Positions 43,931 through 52,268 of a DNA stretch of 64,000 bases are shown here, piece after piece. The notes below the pieces were generated by a model, which saw nothing but the letters and a program-made list of their open reading frames with translations, did not search any database and was not told the origin of the DNA. The position numbers were made by a program, and so were the translations under genes. The stretch is from Planosporangium thailandense (GTDB lineage Bacteria > Actinomycetota > Actinomycetes > Mycobacteriales > Micromonosporaceae), in assembly GCF_011947195.1 (NCBI RefSeq), contig NZ_JAATVY010000009.1, positions 1-64,000 on the forward strand, written 5' to 3'. How positions within the stretch are numbered: position 1 is the first letter of the stretch; each line of letters begins with the position of its first letter.

Positions 43931-45178
43931 ATGACCAGGCAGGTGGTGGAGGCCGGGGAGCAGCCCGACGGCGAGGGAGCCGACGCCCTGCCGCTCGCGG
44001 CCAGCATCCGGGCCATCGAACGGGCCGCCGGGGCGCTCGCGACCGCGAGCGTCGCGCGGATGGACGAGGTCCTCCCCTGGTTCCGCGAGCTGCCCGCCGA
44101 CCATCGCGCCTGGGTCATGCTGGTGGCGCAGGCCGGCGTACGGTCGCTCGTCCAGTGGCTGCGCCGGCGCGGCGAGCCCGACGGCAGCGGCCCCCAGGAG
44201 ATCTCCGACGAGGTCTTCGACGCGGCGCCCCGGGCGCTGGCGCGCTCCATCAACCTCCAGCAGACCGTCCAGCTCATCAAAGTCACCATCGAGGTGACCG
44301 AAGAGCAGGTGCCGCACCTGGCCGCCCCGGGCGAGGAGCAGGACATCCAGGACGCGATCCTGCGCTTCAGCCGCGAGATCGCCTTCTCCGCCGCCCGGGT
44401 GTACGCGCGGGCCGCCGAGACCCGCGGCGCGTGGGACGCCCGGCTGCAGGCGCTGCTCGTGGACGCGCTGCTGCGCGGTGACTCCTCCGACGTGCTCGCC
44501 AGCCGGGCCGCGGCGCTGGGCTGGGACGACAAGCCGCCGGTCGCGGTCGCGGTCGGGCGCTCGCCCGGCGGCGAGGCGGCGATGGTGCTGCACACCGTGT
44601 ACCGGGCGGCCCGGCGGATCGGGGTGGAGATCCTCGGCGGCGTGCACGGCGACCGCCTCGTGGTCGTGCTCGGCGGCGCCAGCGACCCGCTCGCGGCGAC
44701 CAGCCTGCTGCTCGCCGGCTTCGGCGACGGCCCGGTTGTCGTCGGGCCGGCCGTACCGAGCCTCGACGAGGCCGCCGAGTCGGCGCGCGCCGCCCTCGCC
44801 GGGTACCGCGCCGCCCCCGCCTGGCCGGCGGCGCCCCGGCCGGTGTCCGCGGGCGACCTGCTCCCCGAGCGGGCGCTCGCCGGCGACACCGAGGCGCGGC
44901 GCATCCTGCGCCAGGACGTGTACGGGGCACTGGTCCGGGCCGGCGGCGAACTGCTCGACACGCTCGAGGCGTTCTTCGCCGCCGGCGGCGTGCTCGAAAG
45001 CGCGGCGCGCGCGCTGTACGTCCACCCCAATACCGTCCGGTACCGGCTGCGCCGCATCGGCGAGGTGACGGGATTCACGCCGCTGTCGGCCCGTGACGCG
45101 TTCGCGTTGCGCATCGCCCTGACGGTCGGGAGGCTGGATCCCTCAGCCGCTCCGCCTCTCCCGCCAACGGTGAGTTAG
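43931..45178 (+). CDS. fasR: PucR-family transcriptional regulator, FasR-like
   Basis: 415 residues. The long N-terminal region (1-170) is helical. A GGDEF-like degenerate middle domain follows (AVAVGRSPGGEAAMVLHTVYR). The C-terminal HTH_30 domain reads GVLESAARALYVHPNTVRYRLRRIGEVTG. Position directly upstream of fabD, and this architecture, match FasR (Rv2242 in M. tuberculosis, also known in Streptomyces coelicolor), which activates fatty-acid synthesis genes and senses acyl products. In M. tuberculosis it directly follows aceE; here the two are far apart. ATG 43931. Confidence 0.92.
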   Translation: MTRQVVEAGEQPDGEGADALPLAASIRAIERAAGALATASVARMDEVLPWFRELPADHRAWVMLVAQAGVRSLVQWLRRRGEPDGSGPQEISDEVFDAAPRALARSINLQQTVQLIKVTIEVTEEQVPHLAAPGEEQDIQDAILRFSREIAFSAARVYARAAETRGAWDARLQALLVDALLRGDSSDVLASRAAALGWDDKPPVAVAVGRSPGGEAAMVLHTVYRAARRIGVEILGGVHGDRLVVVLGGASDPLAATSLLLAGFGDGPVVVGPAVPSLDEAAESARAALAGYRAAPAWPAAPRPVSAGDLLPERALAGDTEARRILRQDVYGALVRAGGELLDTLEAFFAAGGVLESAARALYVHPNTVRYRLRRIGEVTGFTPLSARDAFALRIALTVGRLDPSAAPPLPPTVS

Positions 45179-45223
45179 TTTCACGTCACGCGGCGTAAGA
45201 TCAGCCGCTATCGCAAGGAATCG

Positions 45224-45262
45224 GACGACATCTTTTGGAGGTTTCCTCCAAAAGATGTCGTC
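45224..45262 (+). promoter_or_regulatory. Perfect 18-bp-arm hairpin in the fabD leader
   Basis: GACGACATCTTTTGGAGG and its exact complement flank a TTT loop. It lies 46 nt after the fasR stop and 58 nt before the fabD start. It could terminate fasR transcripts, attenuate the fab operon, or be a regulator site. The stem has no GATCTTGG prefix and so is separate from the other palindromes. Confidence 0.55.
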
Positions 45263-45319
45263 GACTTTGGTCGCTTGCGTTACCTCCACAAGGCCGGACT
45301 ATCCGGAACAGTCATAGGC

Positions 45320-46480
45320 GTGCTCGCCGTACTAGCCCCTGGACAGGGGTCCCAGAAGCCTGGCTTCCTCACCCCGTGGCTCGAACTCCCCGGTGCCGAG
45401 GCCCGCCTGCGCTGGTGGTCGGCGCTCGCCGGACTCGACCTCGTCCACCTCGGCACCGAGGCGGACGCCGACGAGATCAAGGACACGGCGCGCACCCAGC
45501 CGCTTCTGGTCGCCGCCGCCCTGCTGGCCGCCGAACACCTCCCCATGTACGACGTGGGCGTCGTCGCCGGCCACAGCATCGGTGAGGTGGCCGCGGCCGC
45601 GCTGGCCGAGGTGCTCAGCCCCGAGGCCGCGATCACGTTCGCCGCGGTCCGCGGGCGGGAGATGGCGGCGGCGTGCGCCCTCGAACCGACCGGCATGAGC
45701 GCGGTGCTCGGCGGCGACGCCGACGAGGTCCTCGCCGCGATCGAAGCCGCCGGCCTCTACCCGGCCAACCGCAACGGCGCCGGCCAGGTGGTCGCCGCCG
45801 GCGCGCTGGCCAGCCTGGAGAAGCTCGCGGCGGAGCCGCCCGCGAAGGCGCGCCTGATCTCGCTGTCGGTCGCCGGCGCCTTCCACACCCCGTACATGGC
45901 GCCCGCCGAGCAGGCCCTCGGCGCGCTGGCCGGTGGCATCACGACGGGTACCCCGTCGCGGATCCTGCTGTCCAACCGCGACGGTGCGGCGGTCGACCAC
46001 GGACCCACGATGCTGCAGCGGCTCGTCCGACAGGTCACCGCGCCGGTGCGCTGGGACCTGTGCATGCAGACGCTCGCCGAGATCGGCGTCACCGCGATCA
46101 TCGAGCTTCCGCCCGCCGGCACGCTCGCCGGCCTGGCGAAGCGGGCGCTCAAGGGCATCGAGATCATCACCGTGAACACGCCGGACGATCTGGCCGCGGC
46201 ACGCGACGCCATCGCCCGCCACGGCGCCGCGCCCAGCTTCGAGCCGAGCCCGCAGTTCCACGTCGTCGTGGTGACCGCCGCCGGCACCTTCACCCCGGCC
46301 GACGGCCTGGCCGAGGGCGTCGACCTGCGTGCCGGCCAGGTGATCGGCCACGTGACCACCCGCCAGGGCGCGGTCGAGGTGACCGCCCACGAGGCGGGCA
46401 CGCTCACCGAGTGGCTCGCCCACCCTGACGACCCGGTCGCTCCCGGCCAGCCCGTCGCCCGCATCGGCGGCCTCCTGTAG
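45320..46480 (+). CDS. fabD: Malonyl-CoA:ACP transacylase with a biotinyl/lipoyl-like C-terminal extension
   Basis: 386 residues from GTG 45320 (VLAVLAPGQGSQ is the normal FabD beginning; longer frames upstream have no support). The catalytic serine is in GHSIGE near 86 and the histidine in AFHTPYM near 189. It loads malonyl groups onto ACP. The MAT core ends near 305. Residues 312-386 are extra and read like a hammerhead biotinyl/lipoyl fold: VVTAAGTFTPADGL, GQVIGHVTTRQGAVEVTAHEAG and LAHPDDPVAPGQPVARI. The lysine of the usual MKM or DKA turn is replaced by QGA, so the domain should not be modified. Confidence 0.93.
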   Translation: MLAVLAPGQGSQKPGFLTPWLELPGAEARLRWWSALAGLDLVHLGTEADADEIKDTARTQPLLVAAALLAAEHLPMYDVGVVAGHSIGEVAAAALAEVLSPEAAITFAAVRGREMAAACALEPTGMSAVLGGDADEVLAAIEAAGLYPANRNGAGQVVAAGALASLEKLAAEPPAKARLISLSVAGAFHTPYMAPAEQALGALAGGITTGTPSRILLSNRDGAAVDHGPTMLQRLVRQVTAPVRWDLCMQTLAEIGVTAIIELPPAGTLAGLAKRALKGIEIITVNTPDDLAAARDAIARHGAAPSFEPSPQFHVVVVTAAGTFTPADGLAEGVDLRAGQVIGHVTTRQGAVEVTAHEAGTLTEWLAHPDDPVAPGQPVARIGGLL

Positions 46481-46599
46481 AGGCTGCCAGAGCCGCGCAG
46501 AGCCGCCAGCGCCGCGCAGAAGCCGCCAAGGCCGCGCGGCCGCCAACGAAAGGCATCGTCCGTGATCGAGCAAGCACGCTGCTCCAGAGAGGCATAACT
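46481..46599. repeat. GCCGC-rich imperfect repeat before fabH
   Basis: About 60 bp near 46484-46545 consist of irregular repeats of GCCGCGCAGA and GCCGCCAA units. No gene. A ribosome site AGAGAGG lies at 46586-46592 for fabH. Confidence 0.4.
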
Positions 46600-47556
46600 G
46601 TGATCCAACCCGCCGCCGGTTCCCGGATCATCGCCATGGGGCACTACCAGCCCGCCCGCGTACTGACCAACGACGACCTGGCCCAGATGGTCGAGACCAA
46701 CGACCAGTGGATCCGCGACCGGGTCGGCATCGTCACCCGCCGCATCGCCGACACCGAGACGGTCGCCGACATGGCCGCGGCCGCCGCGGACAAGGCCCTC
46801 GCCAACTCGGGCCTCACCGCCGGCGACATCGACCTCGTCGTCGTCGCCACCTGCTCCTCGGTCGACCGCTCCCCCAACGTCGCGTGCCGGGTGGCGGCGA
46901 AGCTCGGCATCAACGCGCCGGCCGCCTACGACATCAACACGGCCTGCTCCGGCTACTCGTACGCGCTCGCCACCGCCGACCACGCGATCCGCGCCGGCTC
47001 GGCCCGCAACGCGATCGTGATCGGCGCCGAGAAGCTGTCCGACTTCACCGACTGGACCGACCGCTCCACCTGCATCCTCTTCGGCGACGCCGCCGGCGCC
47101 GCGGTGGTCACCGCGGTAGGCGAGGGCGAGCAGCCCGGCGTCGGCCCGGTGCTCTGGGGCTCGGTGCCGGAGCGCAGCGACGCGGTACGCATCGAGGGCT
47201 GGCGGCCGTACATCCAGCAGGAGGGCCAGCAGGTCTTCCGCTGGGCCACGACCGCGCTCGCGCCGCTGGCGCTCGAGGCGATCAAGCGCGCCGGGTACGA
47301 GCCCGGCGACATCAAGGCGCTCGTCTGCCACCAGGCCAACGCCCGCATCATCGAGGGCATAGCCAAGCGGCTCAACCTGCCCGACGCGATCGTCGCCAAG
47401 GACATCGTCGAGTCGGGCAACACCTCCGCGGCGAGCACGCCGCTGGCCCTGTCCAAGTTGATCGAACGGCGCGAGGTGCCTTCGGGTTCCCCGGTACTAC
47501 TGTTCGGCTTCGGCGGCGGCCTCACGTATGCCGGACAGGTCGTCCGCTGCCCGTAA
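46600..47556 (+). CDS. fabH: 3-oxoacyl-ACP synthase III
   Basis: 318 residues from GTG 46600. The thiolase-fold active site has Cys116 (NTACSGYSYAL), His in CHQANARI near 246 and Asn in SGNTSAAST near 276. It condenses a primer acyl-CoA, in actinomycetes often branched, with malonyl-ACP to start fatty acids. It lies within the order fabD-fabH-acpP-fabF, the usual Streptomyces-type FASII operon. Confidence 0.96.
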   Translation: MIQPAAGSRIIAMGHYQPARVLTNDDLAQMVETNDQWIRDRVGIVTRRIADTETVADMAAAAADKALANSGLTAGDIDLVVVATCSSVDRSPNVACRVAAKLGINAPAAYDINTACSGYSYALATADHAIRAGSARNAIVIGAEKLSDFTDWTDRSTCILFGDAAGAAVVTAVGEGEQPGVGPVLWGSVPERSDAVRIEGWRPYIQQEGQQVFRWATTALAPLALEAIKRAGYEPGDIKALVCHQANARIIEGIAKRLNLPDAIVAKDIVESGNTSAASTPLALSKLIERREVPSGSPVLLFGFGGGLTYAGQVVRCP

Positions 47557-47599
47557 CGCGCTCACCAGGCGTTCCACATCAGGAAGGAAGTAAAACCCC

Positions 47600-47842
47600 A
47601 TGACCCGTGACGAGATCGTTGCCGGCCTCGCCGAGATCCTCGAAGAGGTAGCCGGGGTCAACCCCGACGACGTCACCGAGGAGAAGTCGTTCACCGAGGA
47701 CCTCGACGTCGACTCGCTGTCGATGGTGGAGGTCGTGGTGGCGGCCGAGGAGAAGTTCGGCGTGAAGATCCCGGACGACGAGGTGCAGAACCTCAAGACG
47801 GTGGGCGACGCCGTGTCGTACATCTCGAAGGCGCAGGCGTGA
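47600..47842 (+). CDS. acpP: Acyl carrier protein
   Basis: 80 residues, acidic. The phosphopantetheine site is DLDVDSLSMVEVVV, with Ser near 41. The preceding segment has GVNPDDVTEEKSFTEDL, normal for FASII ACPs. It carries growing acyl chains. It has a strong GGAAGGAAG ribosome site and overlaps fabF by GTGA. Confidence 0.97.
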   Translation: MTRDEIVAGLAEILEEVAGVNPDDVTEEKSFTEDLDVDSLSMVEVVVAAEEKFGVKIPDDEVQNLKTVGDAVSYISKAQA

Positions 47843-49056
47843 CCGTTGAGGTTGTAGTCACCGGGCTCGGCGCGACGACCCCCCTGGGCGGGGACGTCGC
47901 GTCGACCTGGGACGCCATGCTCGCCGGCCGCTCCGGGGTCAGCGCCCTGACCCAGGAGTGGGCGGCGCAGCTGCCGGTACGCATCGCCGCCCAGCTCGCT
48001 GTGGAGCCGACCATCGACCGGGTGCAGGCCCGGCGGATGGACCGCTCGGAGCAGGTCGCCCTGGTCGCCGCCCGCGAGGCGTGGGCCGACTCGGGGCTCG
48101 CCGACGCCAACCTCGACCCGGAGCGCCTCGGCGTGGTCGTCGGGACCGGCATCGGCGGCGCCACCACCCTGCTCGCCCAGGACGACATTCTCGAAGCCAG
48201 CGGACCGCGGCGGGTGTCGCCGCACACCGTACCGATGCTCATGCCCAACGGGCCGGCGGCCTGGATCGGCCTGGAGTTCAAGGCCCGGGCGGGCGTGCAC
48301 TCGCCCACGAGCGCCTGCGCCACCGGTTCGGAGTCGATCGCCTGGGCGCTGGACATGATCCGGTCCGGCCGGGCCGACGTGGTGATCGCGGGCGGTACCG
48401 AGTCGGTCATCCACCCGCTGCCGATCGCCGGCTTCGCGTCGATGCGGGCCATGTCGACCCGCAACGACGAGCCGGAGAAGGCGTCCCGCCCGTTCGACCG
48501 GGGCCGCGACGGCTTCGTGCTCGGTGAGGGCTCCGGCATCGTCGTACTCGAACGCGCCGACCTCGCCCGGGCGCGCGGCGCCAAGGTGTACGCCCGTCTC
48601 GCGGGTGCCGGCATGACCTCGGACGGATTCGACATCGTCCAGCCGGAGCCGAGCCACGCGGGTGCCGCGCGGGCGGTCGCGAAGGCGCTCAAGGACGCCG
48701 GCGTCGACGGGGCGGAGATCGTGCACGTCAACGCGCACGCCACCTCCACCCCGGTCGGTGACATCCCGGAGATCACCATGCTTCGTACGGTGATCGGTGA
48801 CCACCCGGTGGTCACCTCGACCAAGTCGATGACCGGGCACCTGCTCGGCGCGGCCGGCGCGGTCGAGTCGATCGCCACCGTCCTCGCCATCCACCACGGC
48901 GTGGTGCCGCCGACCATCAACCTCGACGACCCCGACGACGGAGTCGACCTCGACGTGGCCGCCCACAAGGCGCGCCACATGGAGATCCCCGCCGCGCTCA
49001 ACAACTCGTTCGGCTTCGGGGGCCACAACGCGGCGTTGATCTTCACTCGCGCCTGA
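47839..49056 (+). CDS. fabF: 3-oxoacyl-ACP synthase II
   Basis: 405 residues from GTG 47839, overlapping acpP by 4 nt. Catalytic Cys160 sits in TSACATGSESIAW. The two histidines are in NAHATSTPVGD near 297 and KSMTGHLLGAAG near 334. It elongates acyl-ACP by two carbons. It corresponds to KasA/FabF of other actinomycetes. No second KAS follows. Confidence 0.96.
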   Translation: MTVEVVVTGLGATTPLGGDVASTWDAMLAGRSGVSALTQEWAAQLPVRIAAQLAVEPTIDRVQARRMDRSEQVALVAAREAWADSGLADANLDPERLGVVVGTGIGGATTLLAQDDILEASGPRRVSPHTVPMLMPNGPAAWIGLEFKARAGVHSPTSACATGSESIAWALDMIRSGRADVVIAGGTESVIHPLPIAGFASMRAMSTRNDEPEKASRPFDRGRDGFVLGEGSGIVVLERADLARARGAKVYARLAGAGMTSDGFDIVQPEPSHAGAARAVAKALKDAGVDGAEIVHVNAHATSTPVGDIPEITMLRTVIGDHPVVTSTKSMTGHLLGAAGAVESIATVLAIHHGVVPPTINLDDPDDGVDLDVAAHKARHMEIPAALNNSFGFGGHNAALIFTRA

Positions 49057-49068
49057 ACCGGAGGACCC

Positions 49069-50481
49069 ATGACCCTGACATCGACTTCTGCTGATACACC
49101 GGCGGTCGACTACCGCGATCCCGAGGTGCGGCTTCGGGCGCTGTTCGACGACGGCACGCTGCGGCTGCTCATGCCGCGGGACGACTCCGGCGTCCTGGCC
49201 GCCCGCGGTGAGATCGACGGCACCCCGTCGGTCGCGTTCGCCACCGACGCCACCCGCATGGGCGGCGCGATGGGCCTCGAGGGCTGCCGGCACATCGTCG
49301 ACGCCATCGACACCGCCGTGCGCGAGCGGGTGCCGGTGCTGGGGTTGTGGCACTGCGGCGGGGCGCGCCTCGCCGAGGGCGTCGTCGCGCTGGACGGGGT
49401 CGGGCAGGTCTTCGCCGCGATGGTGCGCGCCTCCGGGCGGGTACCGCAGATCTCGGTGGTGCTCGGCCCGGCCGCCGGCGGCGCCGCCTACGGCCCGGCG
49501 CTGACCGACATCGTGGTGATGTCGGACGCCGGCCGGATCTTCGTCACCGGCCCCGAGGTGGTGCGCAGCGTCACCGGCGAGCAGGTCGACATGGAGCGGC
49601 TGGGCGGCCCCGAGCCGCACGGCCGGCGCTCCGGCGTGGTGCACGTGACCACCAAGGACGACGACTCGGCGCTGGCCAAGGCCCGCGAGCTGGCCTCGCT
49701 GCTCGGCCGGCAGGGCCGCATCGAGCCCGCCGACGTCGCCGACGACGTGGACCTGGGCGCGCTGCTGCCCGAGCAGGCCAACCGCGCCTACGACGTCAAG
49801 CCGCTGGTCAAGGCGCTGCTGGACGCTCCCGGCGTGGAGCTGCACGCCAAGTGGGCGCCCAACATCGTCACCACCCTGGGCCGCTTCGGCGGCCGCACTG
49901 TCGGGGTGATCGCCAACAACCCGATGCGCCTGGGCGGCTGCCTCGACGCCGCCAGCGCGGAGAAGGCGGCCCGGTTCGTGCGGATGTGCGACGCGCTGGG
50001 CGTGCCGCTGATCGTCGTGGTCGACGTACCCGGCTACCTGCCCGGCGTGGGCCAGGAGTGGGACGGCGTGGTCCGCCGCGGCGCCAAGCTGCTGCACGCC
50101 TTCGCCGAGGCCGTCGTGCCGCGGGTCACGCTGATCACCCGCAAGGTCTACGGCGGCGCCTACATCGCCATGAACTCCCGGTCGCTGGGCGCCACCGCCG
50201 TTTTCGCCTGGCCCAACGTCGAGGTCGCCGTCATGGGCGCCTCGGCCGCGGTCAACATCCTGCACCGCAAGAAGCTCGCCGCGGCCGCACCCGACGAGCG
50301 CGAAGCGCTGCGCGCCCAGCTGATCGACGAGCAGACCCGGGTGGCCGGCGGAGTCAACCGGGCGCTGGAGATCGGCGTCGTCGACGACGTGGTGAAGCCG
50401 ACCGAGACCCGGCGGCGGATCGCGGAGGCACTGGCGGCCGCCCCGGCCGCGCGCGGCGCGCACGGCAACATTCCGCTGTAA
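49069..50481 (+). CDS. accD: Acyl-CoA carboxylase beta (carboxyltransferase) subunit
   Basis: 470 residues, 12 nt after fabF. Two crotonase-like carboxyltransferase halves: HCGGARLAEGVVALDG and AGGAAYGPALTDIVVM (N half), then GVIANNPMRLGGCLDAASAEKAARF and DVPGYLPGVGQEWDGV (C half). It matches AccD6 of mycobacteria in position at the end of the fab operon and makes malonyl-CoA with a biotinylated AccA subunit encoded elsewhere. The C-terminus is complete and a strong hairpin follows. Confidence 0.93.
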   Translation: MTLTSTSADTPAVDYRDPEVRLRALFDDGTLRLLMPRDDSGVLAARGEIDGTPSVAFATDATRMGGAMGLEGCRHIVDAIDTAVRERVPVLGLWHCGGARLAEGVVALDGVGQVFAAMVRASGRVPQISVVLGPAAGGAAYGPALTDIVVMSDAGRIFVTGPEVVRSVTGEQVDMERLGGPEPHGRRSGVVHVTTKDDDSALAKARELASLLGRQGRIEPADVADDVDLGALLPEQANRAYDVKPLVKALLDAPGVELHAKWAPNIVTTLGRFGGRTVGVIANNPMRLGGCLDAASAEKAARFVRMCDALGVPLIVVVDVPGYLPGVGQEWDGVVRRGAKLLHAFAEAVVPRVTLITRKVYGGAYIAMNSRSLGATAVFAWPNVEVAVMGASAAVNILHRKKLAAAAPDEREALRAQLIDEQTRVAGGVNRALEIGVVDDVVKPTETRRRIAEALAAAPAARGAHGNIPL

Positions 50482-50499
50482 GCACGTCGATGCCTCGAT

Positions 50500-50536
50500 G
50501 CGGGCCCGACAGCGCGGACTGCGCTGCCGGGCCCGC
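50500..50536. terminator. Terminator hairpin between accD and the GGDEF gene
   Basis: 16-bp arms with one mismatch (GCGGGCCCGACAGCGC against the complement of 50521-50536) and a 5-nt loop. It lies between convergent genes, 19 nt after the accD stop. Confidence 0.65.
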
Positions 50537-50554
50537 ACCCTTTGGCGGACCGGT

Positions 50555-52102
50555 TCAGCGCGGGCGCGGCACCGCGCCCTGCTGCGGGCCGTAGGGCTGG
50601 TACGGGACGGGCGCGGCGAGCGGCGCCTCGGCGACCGGCCCGGTGCGGCTGTACGTGCGGTTGCGCCCGGACCGCTTCGCCGCGTACAGCCACTGGTCGG
50701 CCGCGCGTACCAGCTCCCGTGCCGACACGCCCTCGGCGGGCATCGTGCCCACGCCGATGGAGACGGTCACCCGGACGCGCGTCTCGTCGCCGATGTCGAC
50801 GTGGTCGGCGGAGACCCCCTCGCGCATGCGCTCGGCGAGCTGGATCGCGTGGCGCGGCGGTGTGCCCGCCAGCAGCACGAGGAACGTGTCGCCTTCCCAG
50901 CGCGCCACCACGTCGCCCGGCCGGCCCGCCGTCCGCAGCCGCGCGGCGACCTCGTGCAGCACCAGGTCGCCGCCGTTGTTGCCGTACATGGCGTTGATGA
51001 GTTTGAGGTTGTCGACGCCGACCAGCAGGACCGCCAGCTCACCGCGTACGAAGAAGGCGCGTTCGCACTCGGTCTGCATCGTCTCTGCGACGAAGTCGCT
51101 GGAGTAGGCGTCGGTGAGCCCGTCGCGGATGGCCAGGACCCGCTCCTCGGCGGCCTGTTCGGACATCCGCGCCATGATCAGCAGGAACGTGACACCGCCG
51201 GCGATGGCCGTGGCGACCACATGGGCGTCGCTGTGCTGCACCACCATCACGACGAGCGGAAGCAGCGACGCGGCGGCGAGCAGGATCAGCCGGCCGCGGC
51301 TCGGGATGACCACGGTACGGGCCGACCGCCGGTCCAGCGACCGCATCGACGGGTGCAGCGCCGTGGCGCCGAGCAGGAAGTACGCCCCGAACCAGAGCGA
51401 GTCGATCAGGCTGCCGTCCTTGTACGTGTCCTTGGTCAGCACGTACAGGATGTCGGCGACGAGCTGGAGGGTGAGGCTGGCGACGAGCAGCCGGTACGCG
51501 GCGGTCCGGGTACCGACGCCCAGCACCAGCCGCAGCGCGACGGCCAGCACGAGCAGGTCCATCGTCGGGTAGGCGGCGGAGACGAGCCGCGCCGGCAGCG
51601 ATCCCTCGCCACCGCCCTGGGCGCTGATCACGAAGATCCAGGCGACCATGCCGGTCGGCACGGCGAGCACGCCGGCGTCGATGAGGGCGATCCGGTCGCG
51701 GCCGGGGGTCCGCCGGCGAATGAAGATCACCAGGGCCCAGCAGATCAGCGGGTACTGCAGGAGGTAGAACACGTCGGCGAGGTCCGGATAGTCCTCGCGG
51801 TGCAGCACGGTGTGCAGGATGAAGTAGACGGTGTCGCCGATCGAGTACATGCCCTGCGCGGCGGCCAGCACCAGCCACGGGAACCGGGACGCCGGCCGGT
51901 TGAGGACCGTGCCGGCAAGGAGCGCCAGGGCGGCGGCCGTCGAGACCCCGATGAAGATGAGGCTCTGCGCCACCCCCGGCACCCCGAGGTGCGGGAGGAC
52001 GTAGTACCCGGCGGTCACCACGACGCCGGTGCCCGTGAACCACATCCATGCCGAGCTGTTCCGGACCGGCGCCGCTCGGTCCGGGTGGTGTCCGACCGCC
52101 AT
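50555..52102 (-). CDS. Membrane GGDEF protein with degenerate active site (likely c-di-GMP receptor)
   Basis: 515 residues if begun at ATG 52100-52102, where AGGTGGAG lies directly upstream; a longer frame starts at 52171. About nine hydrophobic segments (about 20-310) resemble a MHYT- or 7TM-like sensor. The GGDEF domain (about 330-470) has RWEGDTF where RLGGDEF is expected, so cyclase activity is doubtful. The inhibitory site is intact: RPGD stands exactly five residues before. A GGDEF protein with a lost A-site and kept I-site typically binds c-di-GMP as a signal. A disordered Pro/Gln tail ends the protein. Confidence 0.82.
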   Translation of the reverse strand: MAVGHHPDRAAPVRNSSAWMWFTGTGVVVTAGYYVLPHLGVPGVAQSLIFIGVSTAAALALLAGTVLNRPASRFPWLVLAAAQGMYSIGDTVYFILHTVLHREDYPDLADVFYLLQYPLICWALVIFIRRRTPGRDRIALIDAGVLAVPTGMVAWIFVISAQGGGEGSLPARLVSAAYPTMDLLVLAVALRLVLGVGTRTAAYRLLVASLTLQLVADILYVLTKDTYKDGSLIDSLWFGAYFLLGATALHPSMRSLDRRSARTVVIPSRGRLILLAAASLLPLVVMVVQHSDAHVVATAIAGGVTFLLIMARMSEQAAEERVLAIRDGLTDAYSSDFVAETMQTECERAFFVRGELAVLLVGVDNLKLINAMYGNNGGDLVLHEVAARLRTAGRPGDVVARWEGDTFLVLLAGTPPRHAIQLAERMREGVSADHVDIGDETRVRVTVSIGVGTMPAEGVSARELVRAADQWLYAAKRSGRNRTYSRTGPVAEAPLAAPVPYQPYGPQQGAVPRPR

Positions 52103-52268
52103 CTCCACCTCAACACGCTCGCCGCGCGACGGTGGACGTTCCGTCAGCTCAACGGCCCGCCTCGCGCCCACGTATGCCCTGGTCGCCCTCTATGGAAGGG
52201 CGGAGGCGCGATAGACTATCACGAATGGCTGGCGGTCCACTACGGACAGTTAAGCGGCGCGGGGACGG

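Noticed and set aside
46484-46545. GCCGC-rich repeats before fabH as a small gene
   Set aside because: The repeats are irregular, have no start with ribosome site, and yield Ala/Arg-only translations.
47497-50538. A 1013-codon minus-strand open frame under fabF and accD
   Set aside because: It is an antisense shadow of conserved fatty-acid genes, without motifs.
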